Shown one piece after another: positions 1 to 13,300 of a stretch of 64,000 nt of DNA (its first letter is position 1; each line of letters starts with the position of its first letter). Origin of the DNA: Amycolatopsis sp. NBRC 101858 (GTDB lineage: Bacteria; Actinomycetota; Actinomycetes; Mycobacteriales; Pseudonocardiaceae). Under the pieces are notes generated by a model, which saw only the letters and a list, made by a program, of their open reading frames with translations, was not told the DNA's origin and ran no database searches. The DNA lies in NCBI RefSeq assembly GCF_030269325.1, contig NZ_BSTD01000003.1, forward strand, positions 682,001 through 746,000, in the 5' to 3' direction. The position numbers were made by a program, and so were the translations under genes.

Positions 1-2692
1 GGGACCCGGTGTCGACGGCGGACCAGAACTCGTCGTCCCCGGTTCCGGCGGGGGCCGAGGGCTCCAGCCAGTAGCGCTGCCGCTGGAAGCGGTACGTGGG
101 CAGGTCGACGCGGCGACCGCCGCCCAGGACGGCCGCCCAGTCGGGTCCGTGGCCGGACACGTGCATCCGGGCCAGCCCGGTCAGCGCGGAAGGCGTCTCG
201 GGACGGTCCCGGCGCAGGAGCGCGGCCACGGCCGAGCCGTCGGGCAGGCAGTCCTGGGCGAGTGCGGCCAGCGCGCCGTCGGGACCCAGTTCGAGGAAGC
301 CGGTCACGCCGGCCTCGGCCAGCCAGCCGATGCCGTCGGCGAATCGCACGGCCTCACGGACGTGCGAAACCCAGTAGTCCGGCGAAGTCAGCCGGTCGGC
401 GAGGGTGCCGGTGACGTTGGAGACGACCGCGATCTTCGGCGGGTTGAACGTGAGCCCGTCGAGGACCTGGCGGAACTCGGCGAGCATCCCGTCCATGCGG
501 GCGGAGTGGAACGCGTGCGAGACGTCGAGGCGCTTGGTCTTGCGGCCCAACCCGGCGAACCGCTCGGCGGCGGCCAGCACGACGTCCTCGTCACCCGACA
601 GGACCAGCGAATCCGGACCGTTGACGGCGGCGATCGAGACCCCGTCGACCTCGTCCTCGGTCGCCTGCACGGCGACCATCGCGCCGCCGGTCGGCAGCGC
701 CTGCATCAGCCGGCCGCGGGCGGCGACCAGCGTGCACGCGTCGGCCAGCGAAAGTACCCCGGCCAGGTGCGCGGCGACCAGCTCGCCGATGGAGTGGCCC
801 AGCAGGTAGTCCGGCCGGTAGCCCCAGGACTCGGCCAGCCGGTACAGCGCGACCTCGACCGCGAACAGCGCGGGCTGGGTGTACGCGGTCTCGTCGAGAC
901 GCTCACCCGAAGCGATCACCGTCCGCAGTGGACGGTCGAGGTGGCGGTCGAACTCCGCGCACACCTCGTCGAAGGCGGCGGCGAACACCGGGAACCGCGC
1001 GGCCAGTTCACTGCCCATCCCGGCGCGCTGGGCACCCTGGCCGGTGAAGAGGAACGCCAGCTTGCCCGGCCGGATCGTGCCGCGCACCAAGCCCGGCGCG
1101 ACGCCGTCCGCGGCGAGGGCGTCGAGGCCGCGCAGCAGCTCGTCCCGGCTGTCGGCGAGGACGACGGCGCGGTCGTCCAGGGCCGCCCGGCCGGTGCCCA
1201 GCGACCAGGCGAGGTCGGCCAGGTCTTCCTTCTCCGCAACCGACCGGAGGCTCACGACCTGCTCACGCAGGGCGGCCGCGCCACGCGCGGAGACCAGGAA
1301 CGGCCACGGCCCGGTCGAAGCCGGGACCTCTTCGGTCTCTTCGGCCGCGGGCGGTTCGGAGAGCAGGACGTGCGCGTTGGTGCCGCTGACGCCGAACGCG
1401 GACACGCCGGCGCGACGGGGCGCGTCGCGCTCCGGCCAGGGCATCGCTTCGCCGAGCAGCTCGACCGACCCGGCCGTCCAGTCCACGTGGGACGACGGCT
1501 CGTCCAGGTGCAGGGTGTGCGGCAGGTGCCCGTTCCGCAGGGCCAGGACCATCTTGATCACGCCGGCCGCGCCGGAAGCGGCCTGGGTGTGCCCGATGTT
1601 GGACTTCACCGCGCCGACCCGCAGCGGCCGGTCCGCCGGGCGGTTCTGCCCGTAGGTGGCCAGCAGCGCCTGGGCTTCGATCGGGTCGCCGAGCGTGGTG
1701 CCGGTGCCGTGCGCCTCTACGACGTCGACGTCGGCGGGCGAGAGCCCGGCGGACGCCAGGGCCGCGCGGATCACCCGCTGCTGGGACGGACCGTTGGGCG
1801 CGGTCAGGCCGTTGGACGCGCCGTCGGAGTTGACGGCCGAGCCCTCGATGACGGCAAGCACCGGGTGGTTGCGACGGCGCGCGTCCGACAGGCGCTCGAG
1901 CAGCAGCAGGCCGACACCTTCGCCCCAGCCGGTGCCGTCGGCGGCCTCGGCGAACGGCTTGCAGCGGCCGTCGCCGGACAGGCCGCCCTGGCGGGCGAAC
2001 TCGAGGAAGACGGCCGGGGTCGACATGATCGTGGCGCCACCGGCCAGCGCGAGGGAGCACTCCCGCTTGCGCAGCGCCTGGCAGGCGAGGTGCAGCGCGA
2101 CCAGCGCCGACGAGCACGCCGTGTCGACGGTGACCGCGGGCCCTTCCAGGCCGTAGCTGTAGGCGAGCCGTCCGGACAGGACGCTGCCCGCGTTGCCGGT
2201 GAGCAGGTGCCCGGCGACCTCGCCGGTCTCACTGCCCAGGCCGTACCCGGACGGCGTCGAGCCGACGAAGACGCCCGCGGACGTCCCGGCCAGCGAACCC
2301 GGGTCGATCCCGGCGCGTTCGAAGACCTCCCAGGACACTTCGAGCAGCAACCGCTGCTGCGGGTCGGTGGCCAGGGCCTCACGCGGGCTGATGCCGAAGA
2401 ACGCCGGGTCGAACGTCGTGGCGGTGTCGATGAACCCACCGGTGCGCGCGTAGTCGCCGTCGCTGACGTCCCAGCCGCGGTCGGCCGGGAACCCGGACAT
2501 CGCGTCGGTCCCGTCGGAGACCAGGTCCCAAAGATCCTCCGGGGACGTCACGCCGCCGGGGAACCGGCAGCCCATCGCGACGATGGCGATGGGCTCCCGC
2601 TCCCCCGCCTCCAGCTCCTGGAGGCGTTGCCGGGTCTCGGCGAGGTCGGTCGTGACCCACTTCAGGTAGTCCCGGAGCTTGTCTTCGTTCAC
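1..2692 (-). CDS. Modular type I PKS, fourth gene, module 9 start (3' end outside window)
   Basis: This gene continues polyketide chain extension after the third PKS gene. It begins at a GTG at 2692, with GAGGG five bases upstream, 39 bp after the stop of the previous PKS gene. About 897 codons are present. The order is an N-terminal coiled-coil docking segment (NEDKLRDYLKWV, residues 2-13), a KS with active-site Cys193 in DTACSSA, and an AT with GHSIGE and HAFH (residues 726-729), which predicts malonyl-CoA. The post-AT linker ends in LPTYRFQRQRYWLEP. The gene runs off the left edge before any reductive domain or ACP. The docking segment closely resembles that of the second PKS gene. Very likely in the same operon as the other PKS genes. 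Confidence 0.93.
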   Translation of the reverse strand, partial: MNEDKLRDYLKWVTTDLAETRQRLQELEAGEREPIAIVAMGCRFPGGVTSPEDLWDLVSDGTDAMSGFPADRGWDVSDGDYARTGGFIDTATTFDPAFFGISPREALATDPQQRLLLEVSWEVFERAGIDPGSLAGTSAGVFVGSTPSGYGLGSETGEVAGHLLTGNAGSVLSGRLAYSYGLEGPAVTVDTACSSALVALHLACQALRKRECSLALAGGATIMSTPAVFLEFARQGGLSGDGRCKPFAEAADGTGWGEGVGLLLLERLSDARRRNHPVLAVIEGSAVNSDGASNGLTAPNGPSQQRVIRAALASAGLSPADVDVVEAHGTGTTLGDPIEAQALLATYGQNRPADRPLRVGAVKSNIGHTQAASGAAGVIKMVLALRNGHLPHTLHLDEPSSHVDWTAGSVELLGEAMPWPERDAPRRAGVSAFGVSGTNAHVLLSEPPAAEETEEVPASTGPWPFLVSARGAAALREQVVSLRSVAEKEDLADLAWSLGTGRAALDDRAVVLADSRDELLRGLDALAADGVAPGLVRGTIRPGKLAFLFTGQGAQRAGMGSELAARFPVFAAAFDEVCAEFDRHLDRPLRTVIASGERLDETAYTQPALFAVEVALYRLAESWGYRPDYLLGHSIGELVAAHLAGVLSLADACTLVAARGRLMQALPTGGAMVAVQATEDEVDGVSIAAVNGPDSLVLSGDEDVVLAAAERFAGLGRKTKRLDVSHAFHSARMDGMLAEFRQVLDGLTFNPPKIAVVSNVTGTLADRLTSPDYWVSHVREAVRFADGIGWLAEAGVTGFLELGPDGALAALAQDCLPDGSAVAALLRRDRPETPSALTGLARMHVSGHGPDWAAVLGGGRRVDLPTYRFQRQRYWLEPSAPAGTGDDEFWSAVDTGS

Positions 2693-2730
2693 CAGCGCCC
2701 TCGCCTGTGGTCCTCCACCGGCACGGGCAT

Positions 2731-5700
2731 CTACGACCTGCCGAGCTCCCGGTGGATGAAGTCGAAAATTTCGTCGTCCGTCGCGCCTTCGAGCTGCTGG
2801 GCGGCCCGGGGACGCCCGTCGGACGCCCGGGCCTCTCCCAGCTTGTTCAGCATGGTCTGAAGTCGGCTGGTGATGAGACCAAAGGCGTCATCCTCTGGGG
2901 AAACCCCTGAAACCAGCGCCTCGATCCGGTCGAGCTCCCCCAGCACCGAGACTTCCTCGCCGACCAGCGCCGAGAGCAGGAACCCGGCCAGCGCCGACGG
3001 CGTCGGGTGGTCGAAGACGAGGGTGGCCGGCAGCTTGAGCCCGGTCGCCGCGCGCAAGCGGTTGCGCAGCTCCACCGCGGTCAAGGAGTCGAAGCCGATC
3101 TCCTTGAACGGCCGGTTCGCGTCGATCTCCTCGGCGCCCGCGTGGCCGAGCACCCGGGCGATGGCCTCGCGGACGTGGTCGAGGACCACCCGCTCCTGCT
3201 CGACCGGCGGCAGGCCGGTCAGCCGGCTCGCGAAGTCCGCCGGCGTCGACTCGGCCTCGGCCGGCCGGGCTTCGAGGGCCCGGCGGACGGCGGGGAGGTC
3301 GTCGAGCAACGGACGCGGCCGGGCAGCGGTGAAGCCCTGCACGAACCTCTCCCAGTCGACGTCGGCGACGGTGAGGACGGTCTCGTCGCGGTCGATCGCC
3401 TGCCCCAGCGCGAGCAGGGCCCGCTCCGGCGGCATCGCACCCACGCCGCGGCGGCGCAGGTGCTCCTCGGCGTCGTTGTCGCCCGCCATGCCCGCGCCCT
3501 GCCAAGCACCCCACGCGACCGACGTCGCGGTGAGCCCGCGATCACGCCGCCGCTGGGCGAGCGCGTCGAGGAACGCGTTGCCCGCCGCGTACGCGCCCTG
3601 TCCACCGCTGCCCCAGACGCCGGCGTTGGAGGAGAAGAGCACGAACGCGTCGAGGTCGTCGAGGAGTTCGTCGAGGTGGGTGGCGCCGGCGACCTTGGCC
3701 GACACGACCTCGGCGAACTCGGCCAGTTCGGTGTCGTCGAGCGCGGTGCCCTGCACGATCCCGGCCGCGTGGAAGACGGCCCGGACGGGCTCGCCCAGCT
3801 CGTCGAGCAGCGTTTTCAGGGCCGCGCGGTCGGCGACGTCGCAGGCGGCGATCGTCGTCGTCGCGCCGAGCGCGGTCAGCTCCTCGCGCAGTTCCGCCGC
3901 GCCGGGGGCCGCTTCGCCGCGCCTGCTGGTGAGCACCAGGCGTTGCGCGCCGCGGCCGGCCAGCCAGCGCGCGACGTGGGCGCCGAGCGCGCCGGTGCCG
4001 CCGGTGATCAGCACGGCGCCGTCCGGCCGCCAGTCGCGGGCCGGGGCACCGTCGCCGAGCGGGGCCGGCACCAGGCGGCGGGTGAGCACCCCGGACGCGC
4101 GGACGGCGACCTGGTCCTCGTCACCCGCCGCGGCCAGGACCTCGGCGAGGCGGTGCCGGTCACGTTCATCGGTCGTGTCCGGCAGGTCGACCAGGCCGCC
4201 CCAGCGGTCGGCGTGCTCCAGGCCGATGACCCGGCCGAGCCCCCAGACCTGGGACTGCGCCGCGTCGGTCACGGTGTCGCCCCGGCCGGTGGCCACCGCG
4301 CCCGCCGTGGCGAGCCACAGCGGAGCGGTGATCCCGGCGTCGCCGAGCGCCTGGGTCAGGAGCAGGGTGTTCGCCACGCCGCGCGGGAGCACGGCGTGCT
4401 CGGTCGCATCGAGGGCGAGCAGGGAGAGCACTCCGTCCACCGGGGCGAGGTCGACCAGGCGCTTGGCGAGCGCGGGCCGGTCGGTGGCGCCGACGGTGAT
4501 CGGGACGACGGTCGCGCCCTCGACGGCCTGACGTGCCGCCTCGATCCAGGGGTGGTCACCGCCCTCCGGCGTCACGACCAGCCAGGTGCCGCGCAGCGGT
4601 TTCCGTTCCGTGGTGAGGGGCTTCCAGGTGATCCGGTAGCGCCAGCCGTCCACAGTGGATTTCTCGAGCCGGGTGCGCCGCCAGGAGGCGAGCGCGGGCA
4701 GGACGTCGCCGAGGGGTTCCGGCGCGACGGCGAGGGTGCCGGCGATCGACGCCAGGTCCTCGCGTTCCACGGCGGCCCAGAACTGGTCGTCGACCGGGTC
4801 GCCGGTGGCCGCCACGGGCTGCACGGGCTTCGGCCAGAAGCGCCGGTGCTGGAACGGGTAGGTGGGCAGGCCGATCGTCCGCGTCTCGGGGAGGAACGTC
4901 CGCCAGTCGACGTCGTGCCCTTGGGTCCACAGCTCGGCGACCGACGTCAGGAACCGGCGGGGGCCGCCTTCGCCGCGGCGCAGCGTCCCGACGACGACAC
5001 CCGCGGTGTCGTCGAGGGTCTCCTGGATCGCGGACAGCAGCACCGGGTGCGGGCTGACCTCGACGAAGAACCGGTGTCCCCGCCCGATGAGGACCTGGGT
5101 CGTGTCCAGGAAGCGGACCGGCTCGCGCAGGTTCCGGTACCAGTAGCCGGCGTCGAGGGTCGCGGTGTCGACCGGCTCGGCCGTGACCGCGGAGTAGAAC
5201 GGGACGTCGCCCGTGCGGGGGCTCAGGCCCGCCAGGACTTCGTGCAGCTCGTCGCGGATGCCTTCGACGTAGACCGAGTGGGAGGCGTAGTCGACCGGGA
5301 TGCGCCGGGCGCGGATGTCCTGGTCCGTGCAGTGGGCGATCAGCTCGTCCAGGGCGGATGGGTCACCGCACACGACCGTGGAAGCCGGGCTGTTGAACGC
5401 CGCGATCGCGACGCCGTCCGGCAGCAGGTCCGCGACGCGCTCGGCGCCGAGCGCGATCGAGGCCATGCCACCCTGCCCCGCGAGCCCGGCGGCGATCGCC
5501 TTGCTGCGCAGCGCGACGACCTTGGCGCCGTCCTCCAGGGACAGTCCACCCGCGACGACGGCCGCCGCGATCTCGCCTTGCGAGTGCCCGGCGACGGCAT
5601 CCGGCTCGACGCCCGCCGAGCGCCACAGCGCGGCCAGGGAGACCATCACGGCCCAGGACGCGGGCTGCACCACGTCGACCCGTTCCAGGGCCGCCGGGTC

Positions 5701-7371
5701 GCTCAGCGCTTCGGTCAGGGACCAATCGACGTGCGGGGCGAGTGCTTCCGCGCATTCGGCGATCCTGCGGGCGAAGACCGGCTCGTCGAGCAGCTCGACA
5801 GCCATGCCCGCCCACTGCGCGCCCTGGCCGGGGAAGACGAACACCGTCTCCCCCGCCGCCCCGGCGGTTCCGGTGACGGCGGCAGTCAGTTCGCGGTGAT
5901 CATCGAGGAGGACCGCGCGGTGGTCGAACTGGGACCGGGTGCCGACCAGCGACCAGGCGATCTCGGCGGCGCTCCCGGACACCTCGGCCAGCGCGGCCAC
6001 CCGGTCACGGACCGCCGCCTCCGACCGGGCGGAGACCACCCAGGGGGTCAACGCCCCCTCGACGTCCACAGTGGCCTCGACGGGCGGTTCGGAAACCTGC
6101 TCGACGATGATGTGCGCGTTCGTGCCGCTGACGCCGAACGACGAGATCCCGGCGCGGCGCGGTCCTTCGCGCTCGGGCCACGGCCGCGATTCGGTCAGCA
6201 GGGACACCGCGCCGCTGTCCCAGTCGACGTGCCGCGAGGGCTCGCCGACGTGCAGGGTGGCGGGCAGCACGCCTTCGCGCATCGCGAGGACCATCTTGAT
6301 GACCCCGGCGACACCCGCGGCGGCTTGCGTGTGCCCGACGTTCGACTTGATCGAGCCGAGCCACAGCGGTTCTTCGCGGTCCCGGCCGTAGGTCGCCAGC
6401 AAGGCCTGCGCCTCGATCGGGTCGCCCAGCGTCGTGCCGGTGCCATGCGCCTCGACGGCGTCCACATCGGACGGCGCCAGGCCCGCGTTCGCCAGTGCCG
6501 CGCGGATGACCCGCTGCTGCGAAGGCCCGTTCGGGGCGGTGAGGCCGTTCGACGCGCCGTCCTGGTTGACCGCGCTGCCGCGGACGATCGCGAGCACCGG
6601 GTGGCCGTTGCGGCGGGCGTCCGACAGCCGTTCGACGAGGACGACGCCGACACCTTCACCCCAGCCGGTGCCGTCCGCCTCGTCGGCGAAGGCCTTGCAC
6701 CGGCCGTCGGAAGCCAGGCCGCGCTGCCGGCTGAACTCGACGAACAGGCCGGGGGTCGACATGATCGTCACGCCGCCGGCCAGCGCCAGCGAGCATTCGC
6801 CCGCCCGCAGCGACTGGGCGGCCAGGTGCAGGGCGACCAGCGACGACGAGCACGCCGTGTCGACGGTCATCGCCGGGCCCTCCAGCCCGAGCTCGTAGGC
6901 GATCCGTCCGGAAAGGACACTGCCCGCGCTGCCGGTGGCGAGGTAGCCGTCGACGCTCTCCTCGCCGAAGTGCAGCGCCGCGGTGTAGTCCTGCCCGTTG
7001 GTTCCCGCGAACACCCCGACCGGGGCGCCGCGCACGGAGAGGGGGTCGATGCCCGCCTGCTCCAGGGCTTCCCAGGAGGTCTCCAGCAGCAGCCGCTGCT
7101 GGGGGTCCATGGCCAGCGCTTCGCGTGGCGAGATCCCGAAGAACTCGGCGTCGAACTGGTCGGCGCCGGCCAGGAAACCGCCTTCGCGCACGTAGGTCGT
7201 GCCGGCGTGGTCGGGGTCGGGGTCGTAGAGCGCGCCGGTGTCCCAGCCGCGGTCGGCGGGGAACTCCGTGACGGCGTCGCGGCCCTCGGCGAGCAGGGCC
7301 CAGAGTTCATCCGGGTTCCGGACCCCGCCGGGGAACCGGCAGCTCATGCCCACGATGGCGATGGGCTCATC
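2731..7371 (-). other. PKS module 8: KS-AT(methylmalonyl)-KR(A)-ACP
   Basis: KS Cys3071 lies in DTACSSS. The AT has GHSQGE and YASH (from Tyr3592), the methylmalonyl signature. The KR has the GGTGALG nucleotide motif, GVWGSGG with the Trp typical of A-type ketoreductases, no B-type LDD in the usual place, and catalytic Tyr4158. The ACP phosphopantetheine serine is Ser4326 in IGFDSL. Predicted product: alpha-methyl, beta-hydroxyl of A-type configuration. Followed by the C-terminal docking tail. Confidence 0.88.
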
Positions 7372-10300
7372 GGTGTTCTGCACGACGGCCGCGGGTCCGG
7401 CTTCGGCGTCGCCCAGCAACTCCGTGCGCAGGTAGGACGCCAGCGCCGTCGCGGTCGGATAGTCGAACGCGAGGGTGGCCGGGAGCCGCAGCCCGGTGGC
7501 GGTGTCGAGGCGGTTGCGCAGCTCGACGGCGGTCAGCGAATCGAAGCCGAGCTCCTTGAAGGTGCGGCCGGCCGCGACGTCGTCGGCCGAGCGGTGGCCG
7601 AGGGCGAAGGCGACCTGCTCGCGCACCAGCTTGAGCAGCAGCCTCTCGGCATCCGTGGTGGACAGTCCGGCGAGGTCGAGCGAACCCGCGGTGGCCGGCG
7701 CGAGCTGCCGCACCTCGGGCAGGCCGGCGATGAGCGGGCTCGGGCGGTGCGCGGTGAGCGCGGCGGCGAACCGCTCCCAGCCGACGTCGGCGACGGTGAC
7801 CACCGGGCCGCCGCCGGTCGCGGCCTGCAACGCGGCGATGGCCCGGTCGGGGCGCAGCGGCGCGAGCCCGGTGCGGCCGAGGTGTTCCTCGGCGGCGGCC
7901 GCGGTGGCCATCCCGCCGTCGGCCCACGGTCCCCAGGCGATCGACGTCGCCGTCAGACCCTGGGCGCGGCGCTGTTCGGCGAGCGCGTCGAGGTAGGCGT
8001 TGGCGGCGGCGTAGTTGCCCTGCCCGGCCGCGCCGAACGTGCCGGTGCAGGAGGAGAAGAGGACGAACGCCTCGAGCCCGGCGGTGAGTTCGTGCAAGTG
8101 CTGAGCGGAGACGGCCTTCGCGTCGACGACCTCGGCCAGGCGTTCCGGGGTGAGGGCTTCGACGACACCGTCGGCCAGGACGCCGGCGGTGTGCACGACG
8201 GCGGTGAGGTCGCCGGCCGAGGCGAGGGCCGCTTCGAGCGCGGCGCGGTCGGTGACGTCGCAGGCCAGGACGTCGACGCGGATGTCGAGTTCGGCCACCA
8301 GGTCCCGGGCACCGGGGGCGTCGAGGCCCCGGCGGCTCGTCAGGATGAGCCGCTCGGCGCCCGCCTTGGCCAGCCAGCGCGCGACGTGCTTCCCGAGGGC
8401 GCCGGTGCCGCCGGTGATCAGGACCGTTCCGCTGGGCTGCCACGGCGTCACCGGGCGTGGGATGCGACGGACGAGGCGGCGGGCCAGGACCTGCGACCCG
8501 CGGAGGGCGACCTGGTCTTCGCCGGTCGCGCCGCCGAGGATCGCGCGGAGCCTCCCGAGCGTCTCCTCGTCGACGTCGGCGGGGAGGTCGACCAGACCGC
8601 CCCAGCGGTGCGGGTGTTCCAGGGCGACCGTGCGCCCGAGACCCCAGACCATTGCCTGCGCCGGGTCCGGCACGTCACCTTCGACGGCGGCGACCGCGCC
8701 GCGGGTGACGCACCACAGCGGCGCGTCGATCTCCGCGTCGCCGAGGGCCTGGACCAACGCCAGCTGGCCTTGAACATCCAAAGTGGACAGGATGCCGTCG
8801 AGGTCCCGGCCCCGCAGGCGAACAGAGAGGGAGGCGCGATCGTCCGCGGGGGTGACTTCGAGGACGTCGTCCAGGAGGTGCGTACTCGAGCCGGCCGGGA
8901 CCACCGCGAGCCACCGGCCGTCGAGCGGGGTCTCGCCGGTGTCGACAGGCGTCCACGTGACTTCGTACTGGCCGACTGGGGGCTGGCCGCGGTCGCGCCA
9001 GGCCGCCAAGGCCGCGACGTCGCCGCTCTCGACGGCCGCCCAGAACCGCTCGTCGGGCGCCGGGCGGGTGTCCAGCCAGAAGCGCGTGCGCTGGAACGGG
9101 TACGTCGGCAGCGTGACGGCGCCCGCAGGCCGCCCCGGGTGCGCCGCGTGCAGGACCGCACGCCAGTCGACGGTGTGGCCCCGCGTGTGCGCGTCGCCCA
9201 ACGCCGTGAGCAGGCTCGCGTATTCGGCTCGGTCCTTGCGCAGCAGCGGAAGCGCGGGGAACGCGGCCAGCGCCGAGAGGACGCCGTCGGGTCCGAGTTC
9301 GAGCCCGCGCGTCACGCCGAGGCCGGCGAGCGCGGCCGAAGCGTCGGCGAACCGGACCGGCTCGCGGACCTGGCGCACCCAGTACTCCGGGGTCAGGATC
9401 TCGTCGCCGGCCAGGCGACCGGACACAGTGGACGCCAGTGGGATCTTCGGCGCGGTGAAGGTCAACGAACCGGCCACGCGGGCGAACCCGTCCAGCATCG
9501 GGTCCATCAGCGCGGAGTGGAACGCGTGCGACACCGTCAACCGCCGGACCTTCCGGCCCAGCCCGGCGAAGTGCCGCTCCACCGCTTCGACGGCTTCGGC
9601 TTCACCGGACACCACCACGGCTTCGGGTCCGTTCACCGCGGCCAAGCCGACGCCGTCGGTCAGCACCACGGCAACTTCGTCCTCGGTGGCCTGCACGGCC
9701 AGCATCGCGCCGCCGGTGGGCAGCGCCTGCATCAGGCTCGCCCGAGCGGCTACCAGCCGGCAGGCGTCCTCAAGGGACAGCACGCCCGCGACGTGCGCCG
9801 CGGCTATCTCGCCGATCGAGTGCCCGGCAACGTGGTCCGGGACCACGCCCCACGACTCCAGCAGCCGGAACAGCGCCACCTCGATCGCGAACAGCGCGGG
9901 CTGCGTGTACCCCGTCTCGTCCAGCAGCGAAGGATCGCCGAACACGACCTCACGCAACGGCCGGTCCAGCTCCGCGTCGACCAGCGCGCAGATCGCGTCG
10001 AACGCGTCGGCGAACAGCGGGAACCGCTCGTACAGCTCCGCCCCCATCCCGGCGCGCTGCGAACCCTGGCCGGAGAAGAGGAACGCCGTCTTGCCCGGCT
10101 CCGCGAGGACCGGGGTCGTCGCGGCCAGCCCGGCGAGCAGGTCGTCGCGCCCCTCTCCCACCACGACGGTCCGGTACTCGAACGCCGACCGCGCGGCCAG
10201 CGCGAGCGCGATGTCGACCGGGTCGCCGTCGGGGAGCCCGCGGGCGGCGTCCCGCACCGCCTGCTCGGTCCGCCCCGACAGCACCCAGGGCACGACACCG

Positions 10301-13300
10301 GTTTCGGGTTCCTGGTGGACAGCCGGAGCCGCGGGCGGCTCCTCGAGAATGACGTGCGCGTTGGTGCCGCTGACCCCGAACGACGACACACCCGCACGGC
10401 GCGGCCGGTCGCCCCGCAGCCAGTCCTGGGCCTCCGTCAGCAGCCGCACCTCGCCCGACGACCAGTCCACCCGGTCCGACGGCCGGTCCACGTGCAGGGT
10501 CTTCGGCAGCGTTCCGCCGCGCAGGGCGAGGACCATCTTGAGCACACCGACCGCGCCCGAAGCGGCCTGGGTGTGGCCGAGGTTGGACTTCACCGAGCCC
10601 AGCCACAACGGCCGGTCCCGGTGCTGGCCGTAGGTTTCCAGCAGGGCCTGCGCCTCGATCGGGTCACCCAGCGTCGTGCCGGTCCCGTGTGCCTCGACGG
10701 CGTCCACATCGGACGGTGCCAGGCCGGCGTTCGCCAGCGCGGCGCGGATCACGCGTTGCTGCGACGGGCCGTTCGGGGCGCTCAGGCCGTTGGACGCGCC
10801 GTCCTGGTTCATCGCCGAGCCGCGCAGCAGCGCGAGCACCGGGTGGCCGAGGCGTTGTGCGTCCGAGAGGCGCTCGACGAGCACGAGCGCGACGCCCTCG
10901 CCCCAGCCGGTGCCGTCCGCCGAGTCGGCGAAGGACTTGCACCGGCCGTCACCGGCCAGGCCGCCCTGCTTGGCGAACTCCTGGAACGCACCCGGCGTCG
11001 CCATCACCGTGACACCACCGGCCACCGCCATCGACGACTCGCCGGAGCGGACCGACTGGGCGGCCAGGTGCAGCGCCACCAGCGACGACGAGCACGCCGT
11101 GTCGACGGTCACCGCCGGGCCTTCGAGACCGAGCACATAGGACACCCGGCCGGACACGACCGCACCGGCGTTCCCGGTGAGCAGGTGGCCTTCGACCTCC
11201 TCCGCCGCCTCGGTGTGGCCGGTCGCGTACCCCTGCGTGCCGCAGCCGACGAACACGCCGGCCGCGCTGCCGCGCAGCGAACGCGGGTCGATCCCGGCGC
11301 GCTCGAAGACCTCCCACGCGCTCTCCAGCAGCAGCCGCTGCTGCGGATCCATGGCGAGGGCTTCCCGGGGCGAGATCCCGAAGAAGGCGGCGTCGAACTC
11401 GTCGGCGTCGTGGACGAAGCCGCCCACCCCGTCGAGTTCCCAGCCCCGGTTCACCGGGAAGGCCGACATGCCCTCGGCGCCCGCGGAAACCAGGTCCCAC
11501 AGGTCTTCCGGCGAGCGCACGTCGCCGGGCAGGCGGCACGCCATCGACACGATCGCGATCGGCTCGTCCGCGTCCGCCCGGGCCACGAACTGCTCGACGG
11601 CCACGGGGCCGGCGTCGAGCAGCTTGTGCCCCAGCAGCGCGGCGAGCCGCCGCGGGTCCGGGTGGTCGAACAGCACGACGGCGGGCAGCTTGAGCCCGGT
11701 CGCCGCGACGAGCCGGTTGCGCACTTCCAGGGCGATCAGGGAGTCGACACCCAGGTCGCGGAAGGCGCGGTTGGGCTCGACCGAGCCCGGGCCGGGATAG
11801 CCCAGGACGGCGGCGGTCTCGGCCCGCACGAGGTCGAGCAGCGCTTCGGCCCGAGCCGACTCGGTCAGGCCGGAAAGCCTTTGTGCAAAAGAAGAATCGG
11901 CCTCGGCGGGCGTCGCCGTGAGCGCGTCGTGCACGCCGGGCAGCTCGTCGAGCAGGGGCCGCGGGCGGGCCGCGGTGAAGGCCGGGGCGAACCGGGCCCA
12001 GTCCATGTCCGCGACGGACAGGAACGTCTCGTCCGCGTCGAGTGCCTGGCCCAGCACGGTGAGGGCGAGCGCCGGGTCCATCGCGCGGATGCCGCGGCGG
12101 CGCAGCTGCTCACCGGAGTCGTCGCCGGTCATGCCGGCACCGGCCCAGGCGCCCCACGCCACCGACGTCGCGGTGAGACCGCGGTCGCGGCGGTGCTGCG
12201 CCAGCGCGTCGAGAGTGGCGTTGGCCGCGGCGTACGCGGCCTGGCCACCGCCACCCCAGACGCCGGCGTTGGAGGAGAACAGGACGAAGGCGTCGAGGTT
12301 CCCTGGCAGGAGAGCGTCGAGGTGGACGGCCCCGTCCACCTTCGCGCGCAGCGTGTCGGCGACTTCGGCGCGGTCGGTGTCGGCGAGGGCGGCCGAGCGG
12401 CCCACGCCGGCCGCGTGCACGACGGTGCGGGGCTCGATCTCGGCGAGCAAGGCGGCCAGCGCGTCGCGGTCGGCGACGTCGCAGGCGGCGACGGTCACCT
12501 CGACGCCGAGCGCCGTCAGCTCGTCGCGCAGCTCGGCGGCGCCTTCCGCCTCGGGGCCTCGGCGGCTCGTGAGCACCAGGTGCTCGGCTCCCGCGGCGGC
12601 CAGCCAGCGGGCCACGTGTGCGCCGAGTGCGCCGGTGCCGCCGGTGACCAAGGCGGTTCCGCTCGTCCGCCAGTCGCGCGCGGAACGGCCGAGGGGCGCC
12701 GGGACCAGGCGGCGGACCAGCGCTCCCGCCGCCCGGATCGCGACCTGGTCTTCGCTCGCGTCGGCGAGCACCCGGGTCAGGCGGCCGAGCGCGCGGTCGT
12801 CGAGGGTTTCGGGAAGGTCGACCAGGCCGCCCCAGCGGTCGGGGTGTTCGAGGCCCACGACGCGGCCCATGCCCCAGATCCGTGCCTGCTCCGGGCTGGT
12901 CAGCCGGTCGGAACGGCCGGTGGAGACGGCACCGCGGGTCAGGAGCCACAGCGGTGCGGTCACCGCCCGGACCAGCTCGATGGTGGCGTAGAGGCCGTCT
13001 TCGGCGAAGGCGAGCAACGACAAGACGCCGGTGACACCTTCGGTGGGCAGCTCCGGAAGGTCCGCACCGGGCTCGACGGTCAGCAGGACCGGCTCGGCGC
13101 CGTGCGCGGCCAAGCCCGCGACGAGGTCGCCGGCCGGGTATCCGGCGGGGGCGACGACGAGCCAGCGTCCACCGAAGTCCCCTTCGGACGGAGTCGAGGG
13201 CCGCCAGGCGATCCGGTACCGCCAGTCGTCCACCACGGACTGCTCGGTGCGGCGCTTGTGCCACTGGGCAAGCCCGGGCAGGACGTCGGCGAGCGCCGTC